Shown: positions 32,963 through 40,948 of the stretch, in pieces
How positions within the stretch are numbered: position 1 is the stretch's first letter
How the letters are laid out: every line of letters starts with the position of its first letter
Source: CAZYBG01 sp964645155
GTDB lineage: Bacteria; Pseudomonadota; Alphaproteobacteria; Rhodobacterales; Rhodobacteraceae
Reading direction: 5' to 3'
Assembly: GCA_964645155.1 (NCBI GenBank)
Contig: CAZYBG010000011.1
Span: 1 to 54,628 of the forward strand
Length of the DNA stretch: 54,628 bases
Program-made: the position numbers and the translations under genes
The notes under the pieces: generated by a model
Seen by the model: the letters and a program-made list of their open reading frames with translations, nothing else
What the model was told of the DNA's origin: nothing
Databases searched by the model: none

Positions 32963-34294
32963 TCACTGCGCCAGCGGCTTCTCGCCGCTGTAGTAGCCCG
33001 CCTCCTCCAGCACCGCTTCCATGCGGCTGCCGATCTCGCGCGCACCGTCCTCGATGCCGACTTCGCCCAGCATCATCTTGGTCCCCCATTCCTGCACGAT
33101 CTCGGTGATCGTCGGCCATTCGGCGAAGCGCGGGCGGAATTCCGGCACGCCGTCCTGCCAGCTTTCGACCAGCGCGGTCACGAACGGAAACTCCTCGGCG
33201 ATCCCGGGGATGTTGTAGACCGACTGCCGCGCCGGCACGCCGCCGTTGCGAAGGTAGGTCTCGGCATTTGCCTTCGACGTCGCCCACTGGATGAAGAGCC
33301 AGCCCGCCGCGCGCTCTGCCTCGTCGGCCTGCGTGGCCACCGCCAGGCTGAAGCCGCCCAGCGCCGGCTTGCGGCCCGCGGGGCCACTGGGTTCCGGGGC
33401 GATGGCAAGGCAGTCGCCCAGGGTCGAGGTGTCGGGGCTGGCGAGCGTCGCGTAGAACGCCGACCATTCGGTGATCATCGCCACGTCGCCCTGAGCCAGC
33501 GCGTTCACCGTCTCGGTGTGGTCGTAGGCGACGATGCCGCTCGGCATGTACTGCATCAGGTCCTGACGGAACTGGAGCCCGGCCTGGCTTTCGGGCGAGT
33601 TGAGATTGGACCGGAAGTCCGCGTCGAGGAACGACCCGCCGAACGGCCAGAGCATCCGCGCGAAGCTGTCGGCCGACTGTGTCTCGTTGCGCTTGGACTG
33701 GAGCGCAAAGGCATACTTGCCATCCTTCGTCAGCGCCGGGCCGTAGACGTCCCGCAGTTCTTCCCAGGTCTCCGGCGGCCGATCGAAGCCGGCCGCCTCG
33801 AGCATGCAGCGGTTGTAGAACATCAGGCCGGAATAGTTGTCGAGCGGCAGGCCGTAGGTCACCCCGTCCCATGCGCCGAAGGCGTTCAGCACCAGCGGGA
33901 AGAAGTCGTCGATGTCGAGATCGGGGTCCGCCAGGTCCGGGTTCGAGGTGAATTCCTCGATCGGCACGATCCAGCCGTTCTCGGCGAAGTTGCCGATCCA
34001 GACGAGGTCGATCAGCGCGAGGTCGAGATCGCCGCCGGCAACGAAATCGCGCACCTGCTCGCCCAGCGCGTTCTCGTAGGGCATCGTGGTGATGTTGATC
34101 TTGATGCCGGTCGCGGCCTCGAACTCGGGCAGCATCTCGCGGATCGCCGCATATCCCGGCCGGTCGAGAAACACGACGTTGACTTCGGTACCCGCATAGG
34201 GCGCAGCCGCCTCCTCCAGCGACCAGGCCCCAGCCTGCGATGCCGCCTGCGCGGCGGCGAGGGCGAGCGCGCTCGCCTTCAGGTTCAGCTTCAT
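32963..34294 (-). CDS. Extracellular sugar-binding protein (CUT1 ABC importer)
   Basis: This is a 443-residue periplasmic binding protein of family 1. A signal peptide (hydrophobic core ASALALAAAQAASQ) ends near residue 23. Typical features are LPEFEAATGIKINITTMPYE, the LPLDNYSGLMFYNRCMLEAAG stretch (in two parts) and the Trp-rich C-terminal domain. The start is the ATG at 34294, with GGGAGGTCAAG directly upstream; an ATG 81 nt further up is rejected because it would run through the promoter region. The sequence resembles sorbitol/mannitol (SmoE)-type proteins. It is first in its operon and transcribed divergently from the ATPase. Confidence 0.92.
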   Translation of the reverse strand: MKLNLKASALALAAAQAASQAGAWSLEEAAAPYAGTEVNVVFLDRPGYAAIREMLPEFEAATGIKINITTMPYENALGEQVRDFVAGGDLDLALIDLVWIGNFAENGWIVPIEEFTSNPDLADPDLDIDDFFPLVLNAFGAWDGVTYGLPLDNYSGLMFYNRCMLEAAGFDRPPETWEELRDVYGPALTKDGKYAFALQSKRNETQSADSFARMLWPFGGSFLDADFRSNLNSPESQAGLQFRQDLMQYMPSGIVAYDHTETVNALAQGDVAMITEWSAFYATLASPDTSTLGDCLAIAPEPSGPAGRKPALGGFSLAVATQADEAERAAGWLFIQWATSKANAETYLRNGGVPARQSVYNIPGIAEEFPFVTALVESWQDGVPEFRPRFAEWPTITEIVQEWGTKMMLGEVGIEDGAREIGSRMEAVLEEAGYYSGEKPLAQ

Positions 34295-34311
34295 CTTGAC
34301 CTCCCATGTCT

Positions 34312-34343
34312 CGATACGAAGCGGTTGACATGCATTTGTATCG
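34312..34343. promoter_or_regulatory. Divergent promoter/operator of the polyol block
   Basis: CGATAC (34312-34317) and GTATCG (34338-34343) form an inverted repeat whose centres are 26 nt apart. A TTGACA -35 element for the plus arm (34325-34330) lies between them, with a weak CATAAA -10 element about 18 nt downstream. The surrounding 60 nt are clearly more AT-rich than the genes. The location between the two arms makes this the likely SorC-regulator site. Confidence 0.5.
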
Positions 34344-34418
34344 GTGCCCATAAAAATGTATGGACGCGACGCCAAGTCAACGGAAATCTGCAGCGCGCCG
34401 TGCCGGGAGGGATCGGGA

Positions 34419-35486
34419 ATGGCCGAGGTTCGGCTGGCTGGCGTGTCGAAGTCCTATGGGTCGGTGCGGGCTCTCACGGACGTGTCGCTCGATGTCGCTG
34501 ACGGCGAGTTCGCCGTCTTCGTCGGGCCGTCCGGTTGCGGGAAGTCGACGCTGCTGCGGTCCATCGCCGGGCTGGAGGGGATTTCCGCGGGCACGGTGGC
34601 CATCGGCGGGGTCGATGTGACGCGGGTCGCCCCTTCGGACCGGGGCGTGTCGATGGTGTTCCAGTCCTATGCCCTCTATCCCCACATGACGGTGCGCGAG
34701 AACATGGATTTCGGCATGCGCATCAACGGCATGGCGCCGTCGGAGCGGGCCGTTCGGATCCAGGAGGCCGCGCGCATCCTGCAGCTCGGCGACTATCTCG
34801 ACCGCAAGCCCTCGCAGCTTTCGGGCGGGCAGCGCCAGCGGGTGGCGATCGGCCGGGCGATCGTGAAGCAGCCCAAGGTCTTCCTGTTCGACGAGCCCTT
34901 GTCGAACCTGGACGCGAAGCTGCGCGTGCAGATGCGGGTGGAGCTCGAATCGCTGCACAGCCAGCTGGGCGCGACGATGATCTACGTCACCCACGACCAG
35001 GTCGAGGCGATGACCATGGCCGACAAGATCGTTGTGCTGAACGGGGGCCGGATCGAACAGGTCGGGCCGCCGATGGAGCTCTATCACCGCCCGGCGACCG
35101 AGTTCGTGGCGGGCTTCATCGGCGCACCGTCGATGAACTTCCTCGACGTGCGGGCGGAGGCGGAGCGAATCACCTATGCCGGCCGGCCGCTCGGCCACTT
35201 CGAGGCCCTGCCCGGCGCCGTCCGTCTGGGCATCCGCCCCGAGCATCTGGCGATCGCGGCCGAGGGCACGGGCGACCTCGACGTCCGCGTCGACCTGCGC
35301 GAGGCGCTGGGGGGAGACAGCTACCTCTATGTTTCGACGGAGGCGGGCGACCGGCTCGTGGTGCGGGCCGAAGGCGACACGACGCTCGGTACCGGGGCGA
35401 AGGTGGCGCTGGTGATGCCGCCCGCGCGCGTGCACCTGTTCGGCGCCGACGGTCTCACGATCCGGTCGGGGCTGGAGGCGGCATGA
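34419..35486 (+). CDS. ABC transporter ATPase, UgpC/MalK-type
   Basis: This is a 355-residue sugar-importer ATPase. Walker A is GPSGCGKST (36-44), the signature is LSGGQRQR (134-141), Walker B is VFLFDEPLSNLD and a C-terminal TOBE/OB domain follows from about residue 240. The start is the ATG at 34419, with GGGAGGGATCGGG upstream; an in-frame ATG at 34344 lies in the promoter and is rejected. It powers the two CUT1 permeases of the opposite arm. Its stop overlaps the AraM-like gene start by 4 nt. Confidence 0.94.
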   Translation: MAEVRLAGVSKSYGSVRALTDVSLDVADGEFAVFVGPSGCGKSTLLRSIAGLEGISAGTVAIGGVDVTRVAPSDRGVSMVFQSYALYPHMTVRENMDFGMRINGMAPSERAVRIQEAARILQLGDYLDRKPSQLSGGQRQRVAIGRAIVKQPKVFLFDEPLSNLDAKLRVQMRVELESLHSQLGATMIYVTHDQVEAMTMADKIVVLNGGRIEQVGPPMELYHRPATEFVAGFIGAPSMNFLDVRAEAERITYAGRPLGHFEALPGAVRLGIRPEHLAIAAEGTGDLDVRVDLREALGGDSYLYVSTEAGDRLVVRAEGDTTLGTGAKVALVMPPARVHLFGADGLTIRSGLEAA

Positions 35487-36826
35487 CGGCGGTTGCGGAG
35501 ATCATCGCCCGGGCCGTCGGGCGGTCGTCCCAGGTGGCCGAGGTGACGATCGGGCGCGGCGTCCTCGCCGGGGCGGGGGGGCTCTACGCGCGGCGCTTCG
35601 CGGGCCCGGCCTGCCTGATGGCCGACGAACGGGGCTGGGGCGCGGCGGGCCCGGCGGTCGAGGCCGCGCTCCGCGCCGCAGGCATCCCCGTGCGGGCCCA
35701 TGTGATCCCGGCCGTACCGCGTCCGAAGCCGACGATGGACCTCTCCCGCAGCCTCGGCGCAGCACTGGCCCCGGGCGAGACGCCGGTCGTGGTGGGCTCG
35801 GGCGTTATGAACGACGTGGTCAAGCATGCGGCGTTCACGGCCGGCATTCCCTACATGTGCGTTGCGACGGCCGCTTCGATGGACGGCTATACCTCGGCAG
35901 GCGCGCCGCTCTCGGAGGGCGGGTTCAAGAAGACCATCGCCTGCCGCCCGGCGAAGGTGGTGCTGGCCGACCTCGATGTGATCGCCGCCGCCCCGCGAGA
36001 GATGACCGGCTGGGGGTACGGCGACCTGGCGGGCAAGGTGCCGGCGGGCGGCGACTGGATCATTGCGGACGCGCTCGGGATCGAGCCCATCGACGACGTG
36101 GCCTGGCCGATGGTGCAGGACGGGCTCGAGGGCTGGCTTTCGGCGCCCGAACGGATTGCCGCGGGAGACCCCGAGGCGATCGAGGGCCTGTTCCTCGGCC
36201 TGACCCTCGTGGGCCTCGCCATGGAAGCCCACGGCTCCTCGCGGCCGGCTTCCGGCGCCGACCACCAGATCGCGCATCTTTGGGAGATGGAGGACCTGAC
36301 CCACAGGGGCGCGCGCGTGAGCCACGGCGCCTGCGTGGCCGTGGGGGCCGTGACGGTGCTGCGGCTCTACGACTGGCTTCAGCGGCAGGATCTGGCGCGG
36401 GTCGATCCCGCGGCGGCGGGGGCGGCGCCGGGCATGGCGGCGAAGGCCGCCGAGATCGCGCGGCTGTTCGGACCGGGCGAGATCGCGGCACGGGCGGCCG
36501 AGGAGACGGCGTCGAAGCACCTAGAGGGCGCGGCGCTCGCCGCCCGGCTCGGGCAGGTGCGCGCGGTCTGGGCGGCGCTCTCGGCGCGGCTTGCGGCCGA
36601 GGTCTGGCCCACACGGCGGATGGTGGAGCATCTGCGCGCCGCCGGCGCCCCGGCCGATCCGGCAGATATCGGGCTGACGATGGCCGACCTGCGCGCTGCG
36701 GTCACCAAGGCGCGCTTCCTGCGCAGCCGCTACACCATACTCGACCTGCTCGACGACTGCGGCCTGCTCGAACGGGCGATCGCCGAGGCATTGCCCGACC
36801 CGAAGCTTGCGGAGGTGGCGGAATGA
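35483..36826 (+). CDS. AraM-like sn-glycerol-1-phosphate dehydrogenase family protein
   Basis: This is a 447-residue member of the iron-type alcohol dehydrogenase/dehydroquinate-synthase superfamily, G1PDH branch. The NAD(P)-binding motif is VVVGSGVMNDVVKHAA (about residues 103-118), followed by CVATAASMDGYTS (the substrate/metal loop). The metal histidines are probably in SGADHQIAHLWE and SHGACVAVG. Bacillus AraM, a metal-dependent G1P dehydrogenase, is about 50 residues shorter; here the extra length is mainly C-terminal. It starts on the ATPase stop (ATGA) and ends on the SIS gene start. The true substrate may be glycerol-1-phosphate or another polyol phosphate. Confidence 0.85.
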   Translation: MTAVAEIIARAVGRSSQVAEVTIGRGVLAGAGGLYARRFAGPACLMADERGWGAAGPAVEAALRAAGIPVRAHVIPAVPRPKPTMDLSRSLGAALAPGETPVVVGSGVMNDVVKHAAFTAGIPYMCVATAASMDGYTSAGAPLSEGGFKKTIACRPAKVVLADLDVIAAAPREMTGWGYGDLAGKVPAGGDWIIADALGIEPIDDVAWPMVQDGLEGWLSAPERIAAGDPEAIEGLFLGLTLVGLAMEAHGSSRPASGADHQIAHLWEMEDLTHRGARVSHGACVAVGAVTVLRLYDWLQRQDLARVDPAAAGAAPGMAAKAAEIARLFGPGEIAARAAEETASKHLEGAALAARLGQVRAVWAALSARLAAEVWPTRRMVEHLRAAGAPADPADIGLTMADLRAAVTKARFLRSRYTILDLLDDCGLLERAIAEALPDPKLAEVAE

Positions 36827-37386
36827 CGGACGTGGGCGGACTGGCTGCCCGCGCAGCCGAGGAGATGCGGGCGGCGACGGCGGGCGTGGACCCGGCGCAG
36901 ATCGAGGCGCTGATCGCCGCGCTCGCGGGCGCTCGGCGGATCGCCTGCCACGGCGTCGGGCGCGAGGGGCTGATGATGCGGGCGCTTGCCATGCGGCTCT
37001 ATCATATGGGGCTCGATGCCCATGTGGTGGGCGACATGTCCTGCCCCCCGGTCGGCGCGGGCGACCTGCTCGTGGTCAGCGCGGGGCCGGGGGCGTTCTC
37101 GACCGTGCTCGGCCTGATGGGCGTGGCGCGGGCGGCGGGGGCAGCGATCGCCTGCGTCACCGCCCGGCCCGAGGGTGCGGCGCCGCGCCTCGCCGACCAC
37201 GTGCTCGTGATCCCCGCGCAGACGATGGCGGACGACGGCCGCCCGGTTGCAAGCTCGGTCCTGCCGATGGGGTCGCTCTTCGAGGGGGCGCAGTACCTGA
37301 CCTTCGAGATCCTGATCCTGATGCTCCGCGATCGGCTGGGCGTGAGCCCCGAGGCGATGCGGGCCCGGCACACCAACCTGGAGTAG
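36823..37386 (+). CDS. SIS-domain sugar isomerase (6-phospho-3-hexuloisomerase-like)
   Basis: This is a 187-residue single SIS domain, the length of HxlB/PHI enzymes. Features are RRIACHGVGREGLMMRALAM (phosphosugar loop), LYHMGLDAHVVGDMSCPPVG and GDLLVVSAGPGAFSTVLG. PHI enzymes interconvert 3-hexulose-6-phosphate and fructose-6-phosphate, but no hexulose-phosphate synthase is present, so another phospho-ketose isomerisation is likely. Start and stop of the neighbouring AraM-like gene overlap it by 4 nt. It is followed after 4 nt by the SDR gene. Confidence 0.87.
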   Translation: MTDVGGLAARAAEEMRAATAGVDPAQIEALIAALAGARRIACHGVGREGLMMRALAMRLYHMGLDAHVVGDMSCPPVGAGDLLVVSAGPGAFSTVLGLMGVARAAGAAIACVTARPEGAAPRLADHVLVIPAQTMADDGRPVASSVLPMGSLFEGAQYLTFEILILMLRDRLGVSPEAMRARHTNLE

Positions 37387-37390
37387 GCTC

Positions 37391-38158
37391 ATGGGCTGGC
37401 AGGAGCGGTTCTCCCTCGCCGGGCGCAAGGCGCTCGTCACCGGCGCCTCGAAGGGGATCGGCGCCGAGATCGCCCGTGTCTTCGCCGATGCGGGCGCCGA
37501 CATCGTCGCCGTGGCGCGCGACGAGGCCGGGCTTGCCGTGACCGCCGGGGCCGTGCGCACCCACGGGCGGCGCTGCCTGACCGTGGCGGCCGACCTCGCG
37601 ACGCCCGAGGGGCCGGCGCGGGCGGCGCGGGCGGCAACGGATGCGTGGGGCACCATCGACATCCTGGTGAACTCGGCCGGTATCGCGCAGGTGGCCCCGG
37701 CGCTCGACCTCACGCCCGCGGACTGGGAGGCGACGATGGCGGTCAATCTCCGCGCTCCCTTCCTCCTGGCGCAGGCGCTGGCCCCGGGCATGATCGCGCA
37801 GCGCTGGGGCAAGATCGTCAACATCAGTTCGCAGACCGGGGTGGTCGCGCTCGACGATCACGCGGCCTACGCGACCTCCAAGGGCGGGCTCAACGCGCTG
37901 ACGAAGTCGCTCTGCGCGGAATGGGCGCGCCACAACGTGCAGGTGAATGCCATCTGCCCCACGGTGATCCTGACGCCCATGGGGCAGGAGGTCTGGGGCG
38001 CCGAGGCGAAATCCGCCCCCTTCATCGCCGCGACGCCGCTGCGCCGCTTCGGCAGGCCGGTCGAGGTGGCCGACCTCGCGCTCTACCTCGCCTCGCCCGC
38101 GGCGGAACTGGTCAACGGCGCGATCGTCATGATCGAGGGGGGGTATTCGAGTGTCTGA
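37391..38158 (+). CDS. Short-chain dehydrogenase/reductase
   Basis: This is a 255-residue classical SDR. The cofactor motif is TGASKGIG (17-24), NSAG is at 94-97, the catalytic residues are Ser146 or Ser147, Tyr160 and Lys164 (YATSK), and the C-terminus ends IMIEGGYSSV. It is close to gluconate-5-dehydrogenase/polyol dehydrogenases. In this operon it probably oxidises the imported polyol or reduces a keto-sugar before or after phosphorylation. It overlaps the HAD gene by 8 nt. Confidence 0.92.
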   Translation: MGWQERFSLAGRKALVTGASKGIGAEIARVFADAGADIVAVARDEAGLAVTAGAVRTHGRRCLTVAADLATPEGPARAARAATDAWGTIDILVNSAGIAQVAPALDLTPADWEATMAVNLRAPFLLAQALAPGMIAQRWGKIVNISSQTGVVALDDHAAYATSKGGLNALTKSLCAEWARHNVQVNAICPTVILTPMGQEVWGAEAKSAPFIAATPLRRFGRPVEVADLALYLASPAAELVNGAIVMIEGGYSSV

Positions 38159-39092
38159 CGGCGCCCGTGGCGCTCCGACGCCGAACCTGCCGGACGCCCC
38201 CGACGCCGACTGGACCTTCGCCCGCTACGAGGCGGTCCGCGCGCGTCTGCCCGCCGCGCGCTTTCCCGCCGCCGCGGCGCGGGGCCGGACGCTCGCCGAT
38301 GCGGCCTGCCGCTACGATGGCTTCGTGTTCGACGCCTTCGGCGTGCTGAACGTGGGCGAGACGCCGATCCCAGGCGCGGTCGGGCGGATCGCGGAACTGC
38401 GCCGGGCCGGCAAGCGGATGGTCGTGCTGACCAACGCCGCCTCCTACCCCCGTGCGGCGGCGCTCGAGAAGTTCCGCCGCCTCGGCTTCGACTTCACCGC
38501 CGAGGAGGTGGTGTCCTCCCGCGACGTGGCTGCGGCACGGCTGGAGCGGGTCGCGCCCGGCGCCCTCTGGGCGGCGATCACGGCCGCGGGCGACGAGCTC
38601 GCCGACATTCCCGCGCGCTGCTGCAGCCTGATCGACGATCCCGGCGCGATCGAGGCGGCGGACGGCGTGCTGTTCCTGTCCTCGGCACGCTGGACGCGCG
38701 CGGCGCAGGCGCGGCTGATCGCCGCCCTGCGCGCCCGACCCCGCCCGGTCGTGGTGGCAAACCCCGACATCGTCGCCCCGCGCGAGGGCGGGCTGACGCT
38801 GGAACCCGGTGCCTTCGCGCACGATCTGGCCGACGCGGCGGGGATCGCGCCGGTGCATTTCGGCAAGCCGTTTCCCGATGCCTACGGCGAGGCGCTGACA
38901 CGGCTTGCCGGCGTTGCAGCCGACCGGATCGCAATGGTGGGAGACACCCTGCACACCGACATCCTCGGCGGGGCCGCGGCCGGCATCGGGACGGTCCTGA
39001 TCCTGAACCACGGGTTGTTTGCGGGGCGCGATGTGGCACCTTTCGTCGCACGGTCGGGGATCGTTCCGGACTGGCTGCTGGAGACGACCTGA
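38151..39092 (+). CDS. HAD-superfamily class IIA phosphatase (TIGR01459-like)
   Basis: This is a 313-residue HAD hydrolase of the NagD/AraL-like class IIA group. Motif I is FVFDAFGVLN, with the nucleophile Asp61 but Phe63 where most HAD phosphatases have the acid/base Asp. Motif II is VLTNAA (Thr94), motif III HFGKPFPDAY and motif IV VGDTLHTDILGG. The TIGR01459 branch usually has DxWGV here, so the substitution is a family feature. The start is GTG at 38151, inside the SDR gene end. AraL of Bacillus is a promiscuous sugar-phosphate phosphatase paired with AraM, and the same pairing is seen here. Confidence 0.87.
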   Translation: MSDGARGAPTPNLPDAPDADWTFARYEAVRARLPAARFPAAAARGRTLADAACRYDGFVFDAFGVLNVGETPIPGAVGRIAELRRAGKRMVVLTNAASYPRAAALEKFRRLGFDFTAEEVVSSRDVAAARLERVAPGALWAAITAAGDELADIPARCCSLIDDPGAIEAADGVLFLSSARWTRAAQARLIAALRARPRPVVVANPDIVAPREGGLTLEPGAFAHDLADAAGIAPVHFGKPFPDAYGEALTRLAGVAADRIAMVGDTLHTDILGGAAAGIGTVLILNHGLFAGRDVAPFVARSGIVPDWLLETT

Positions 39093-39110
39093 GCGATGGC
39101 CCGAGCGCGT

Positions 39111-39133
39111 CGTGCCGTGACAGGCACGGCATG
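39111..39133. terminator. Stem-loop between convergent operons
   Basis: CGTGCCGTG (39111-39119) pairs with CACGGCATG (39125-39133; one G-T pair) around the loop ACAGG. It sits in the 65-nt gap between the plus-strand HAD gene and the minus-strand dehydratase gene and could end both transcripts. Confidence 0.5.
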
Positions 39134-39157
39134 CCACGCGATCTGCTTTGCCCTGCC

Positions 39158-40939
39158 TCAGTGATTGTCGCGCGGCAGGTCGTGGACGATCCGGTGGTAG
39201 CCGGTGGCGAGTTCGAGGCATCCGCCATCGGCAAGCTGGCCGACATGGGTGCGGTAGATCTCCTGCCAGGGCGTCTGGTGACGGATGTCCGGCGGCGTCC
39301 AGGCAGCGCGTCGTGCGGCCCAGTCCTCAGCGGGCACGAGTGCGTCCAGCCTGCTTGCGTTGAGGTCGAGCCGCACCCGGTCGCCCGTGCGCAGAAGCGC
39401 AAGGCCGCCACCCACGACCGCCTCCGGGCTGGCGTTGAGGATCGAGGGGGACTCCGACGTGCCCGATTGCCGCCCGTCGCCCACCGTGGGCAGGTGGTTG
39501 ATCCCGGCCCGGATCAGCGCATCGGGCGGCTGCATGTTCACCACCTCGGCTGCGCCCGGATAGCCGACGCAGCCGACGCCCCGGATGAACAGGATCGTCT
39601 TCTCGTCGATGTCGAGCGAGGCGTCGTTTATGTTCTCGTGGTAGTCCTCGGGGCCCTCGAACACGACGGCCCTCGCCTCGAACACGCCTTCGCTGCCCGG
39701 CTGCGAGAGAAACCGGCTGCGGAAGTCCTCGGAGATCACCGAGGTCTTCATCAGCGCACTGTCGAACAGGTTGCCCGACAGCACGAGGAAACCCGCGTTC
39801 TGCCGCAGGGGGTCGGAGACCGGGCGGATCACCTCGACATCGCGGCTGGCCCAGCCGGACAGGGCCTCGCCCACCGTCCGGCCGGACACGGTCATCGCGC
39901 CGTCGTGCAGCCGGCCGGCCTTGCGCAACTCGCCCATCACCGCCGGTACCCCGCCCGCGCGGAAGAAGCTCTCGCCCAGATACTTGCCCGCGGGCTGCAT
40001 GTTGACGAGCAGGGGAACGTCGAAGCCGACCTTCTGCCAGTCGGTGACATGCAGCGCGACGCCCGCATGCCGCGCAATGGCCTGGAGGTGCGGCGGGGCG
40101 TTGGTCGAGCCGCCAATGGCCGAGTTCACCACGATGGCGTTCTCGAACGCCTCCCGCGTGAGGATCGCCGAGGGCCGCAGGTCCTCGTGCACCATCTCCA
40201 CGATCCGCCGGCCGGTCTGGTAGGCCATGGCCATGCGCTCGCGGAACGGCGCCGGAATCGCCGAGCAGCCGGTGAGGCTCATCCCCAGCGCCTCGGCCAG
40301 GGCGTTCATCGTCGACGCCGTGCCCATGGTGTTGCAGTGCCCGAGACTCGGCGCGCTGGCGCAGACCCGGCTCATGAACTCCTCGAGGTCGATCTGGCCT
40401 TCGGCCAGCAGGCGGCGGCTTTCCCAGACGATGGTGCCCGAGCCCGCGAGCTTGCCGTTCCACCAGCCGTCCAGCATCGGACCGCCCGAGAGCACGATCG
40501 CCGGCAGGTCCACCGTCGCCGCCCCCATCAGCATCGCGGGCGTGGTCTTGTCGCAGCCGGTGGTCAGAACCACCCCGTCGATCGGATAGCCATGCAGCAC
40601 CTCGACGAGGCCCAGATACGCGAGGTTGCGGTCGAGCGCGGCGGTGGGGCGCTTGCCCGTCTCCTGGATCGGGTGGACGGGGAATTCCATCGGAATCCCG
40701 CCCGCGTCGCGGATGCCCGCCTTGATCCGGTCCATCAGGAACACGTGGATCTTGTTGCAGGGCGAGATGTCGCTGCCGGTCTGGGCGACGCCGATCACCG
40801 GGCGGCCGCCCTGCAGCTCTGCGCGGGTGTATTCCTGGTTGAGATACCGCTCGATGTAGAGCGCCGTCATCCCCGGGTTGTCGGGGTTGTCGAACCATTC
40901 CTGGCTGCGGAACGTCTTGCGGGCGCGGGTGCCGGTCAT
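39158..40939 (-). CDS. IlvD/EDD-family sugar-acid dehydratase
   Basis: This is a 593-residue Fe-S dehydratase that removes water from an aldonate to give a 2-keto-3-deoxy acid. The three cluster ligands are Cys61 (SPCNK), Cys129 (TTGCDKTTP) and Cys202 (GHCNTMGTAS). This spacing is the same as in the characterised [2Fe-2S] L-arabinonate dehydratase (59/127/200). SGGPMLDGWWNGK and the C-terminal GDGRQSGTSESPSILNAS (catalytic Ser) are also present. It is more like pentonate dehydratases than IlvD proper. It follows the enolase-superfamily gene by 9 nt in one operon. Confidence 0.92.
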   Translation of the reverse strand: MTGTRARKTFRSQEWFDNPDNPGMTALYIERYLNQEYTRAELQGGRPVIGVAQTGSDISPCNKIHVFLMDRIKAGIRDAGGIPMEFPVHPIQETGKRPTAALDRNLAYLGLVEVLHGYPIDGVVLTTGCDKTTPAMLMGAATVDLPAIVLSGGPMLDGWWNGKLAGSGTIVWESRRLLAEGQIDLEEFMSRVCASAPSLGHCNTMGTASTMNALAEALGMSLTGCSAIPAPFRERMAMAYQTGRRIVEMVHEDLRPSAILTREAFENAIVVNSAIGGSTNAPPHLQAIARHAGVALHVTDWQKVGFDVPLLVNMQPAGKYLGESFFRAGGVPAVMGELRKAGRLHDGAMTVSGRTVGEALSGWASRDVEVIRPVSDPLRQNAGFLVLSGNLFDSALMKTSVISEDFRSRFLSQPGSEGVFEARAVVFEGPEDYHENINDASLDIDEKTILFIRGVGCVGYPGAAEVVNMQPPDALIRAGINHLPTVGDGRQSGTSESPSILNASPEAVVGGGLALLRTGDRVRLDLNASRLDALVPAEDWAARRAAWTPPDIRHQTPWQEIYRTHVGQLADGGCLELATGYHRIVHDLPRDNH

Positions 40940-40948
40940 CGGGTCCTC

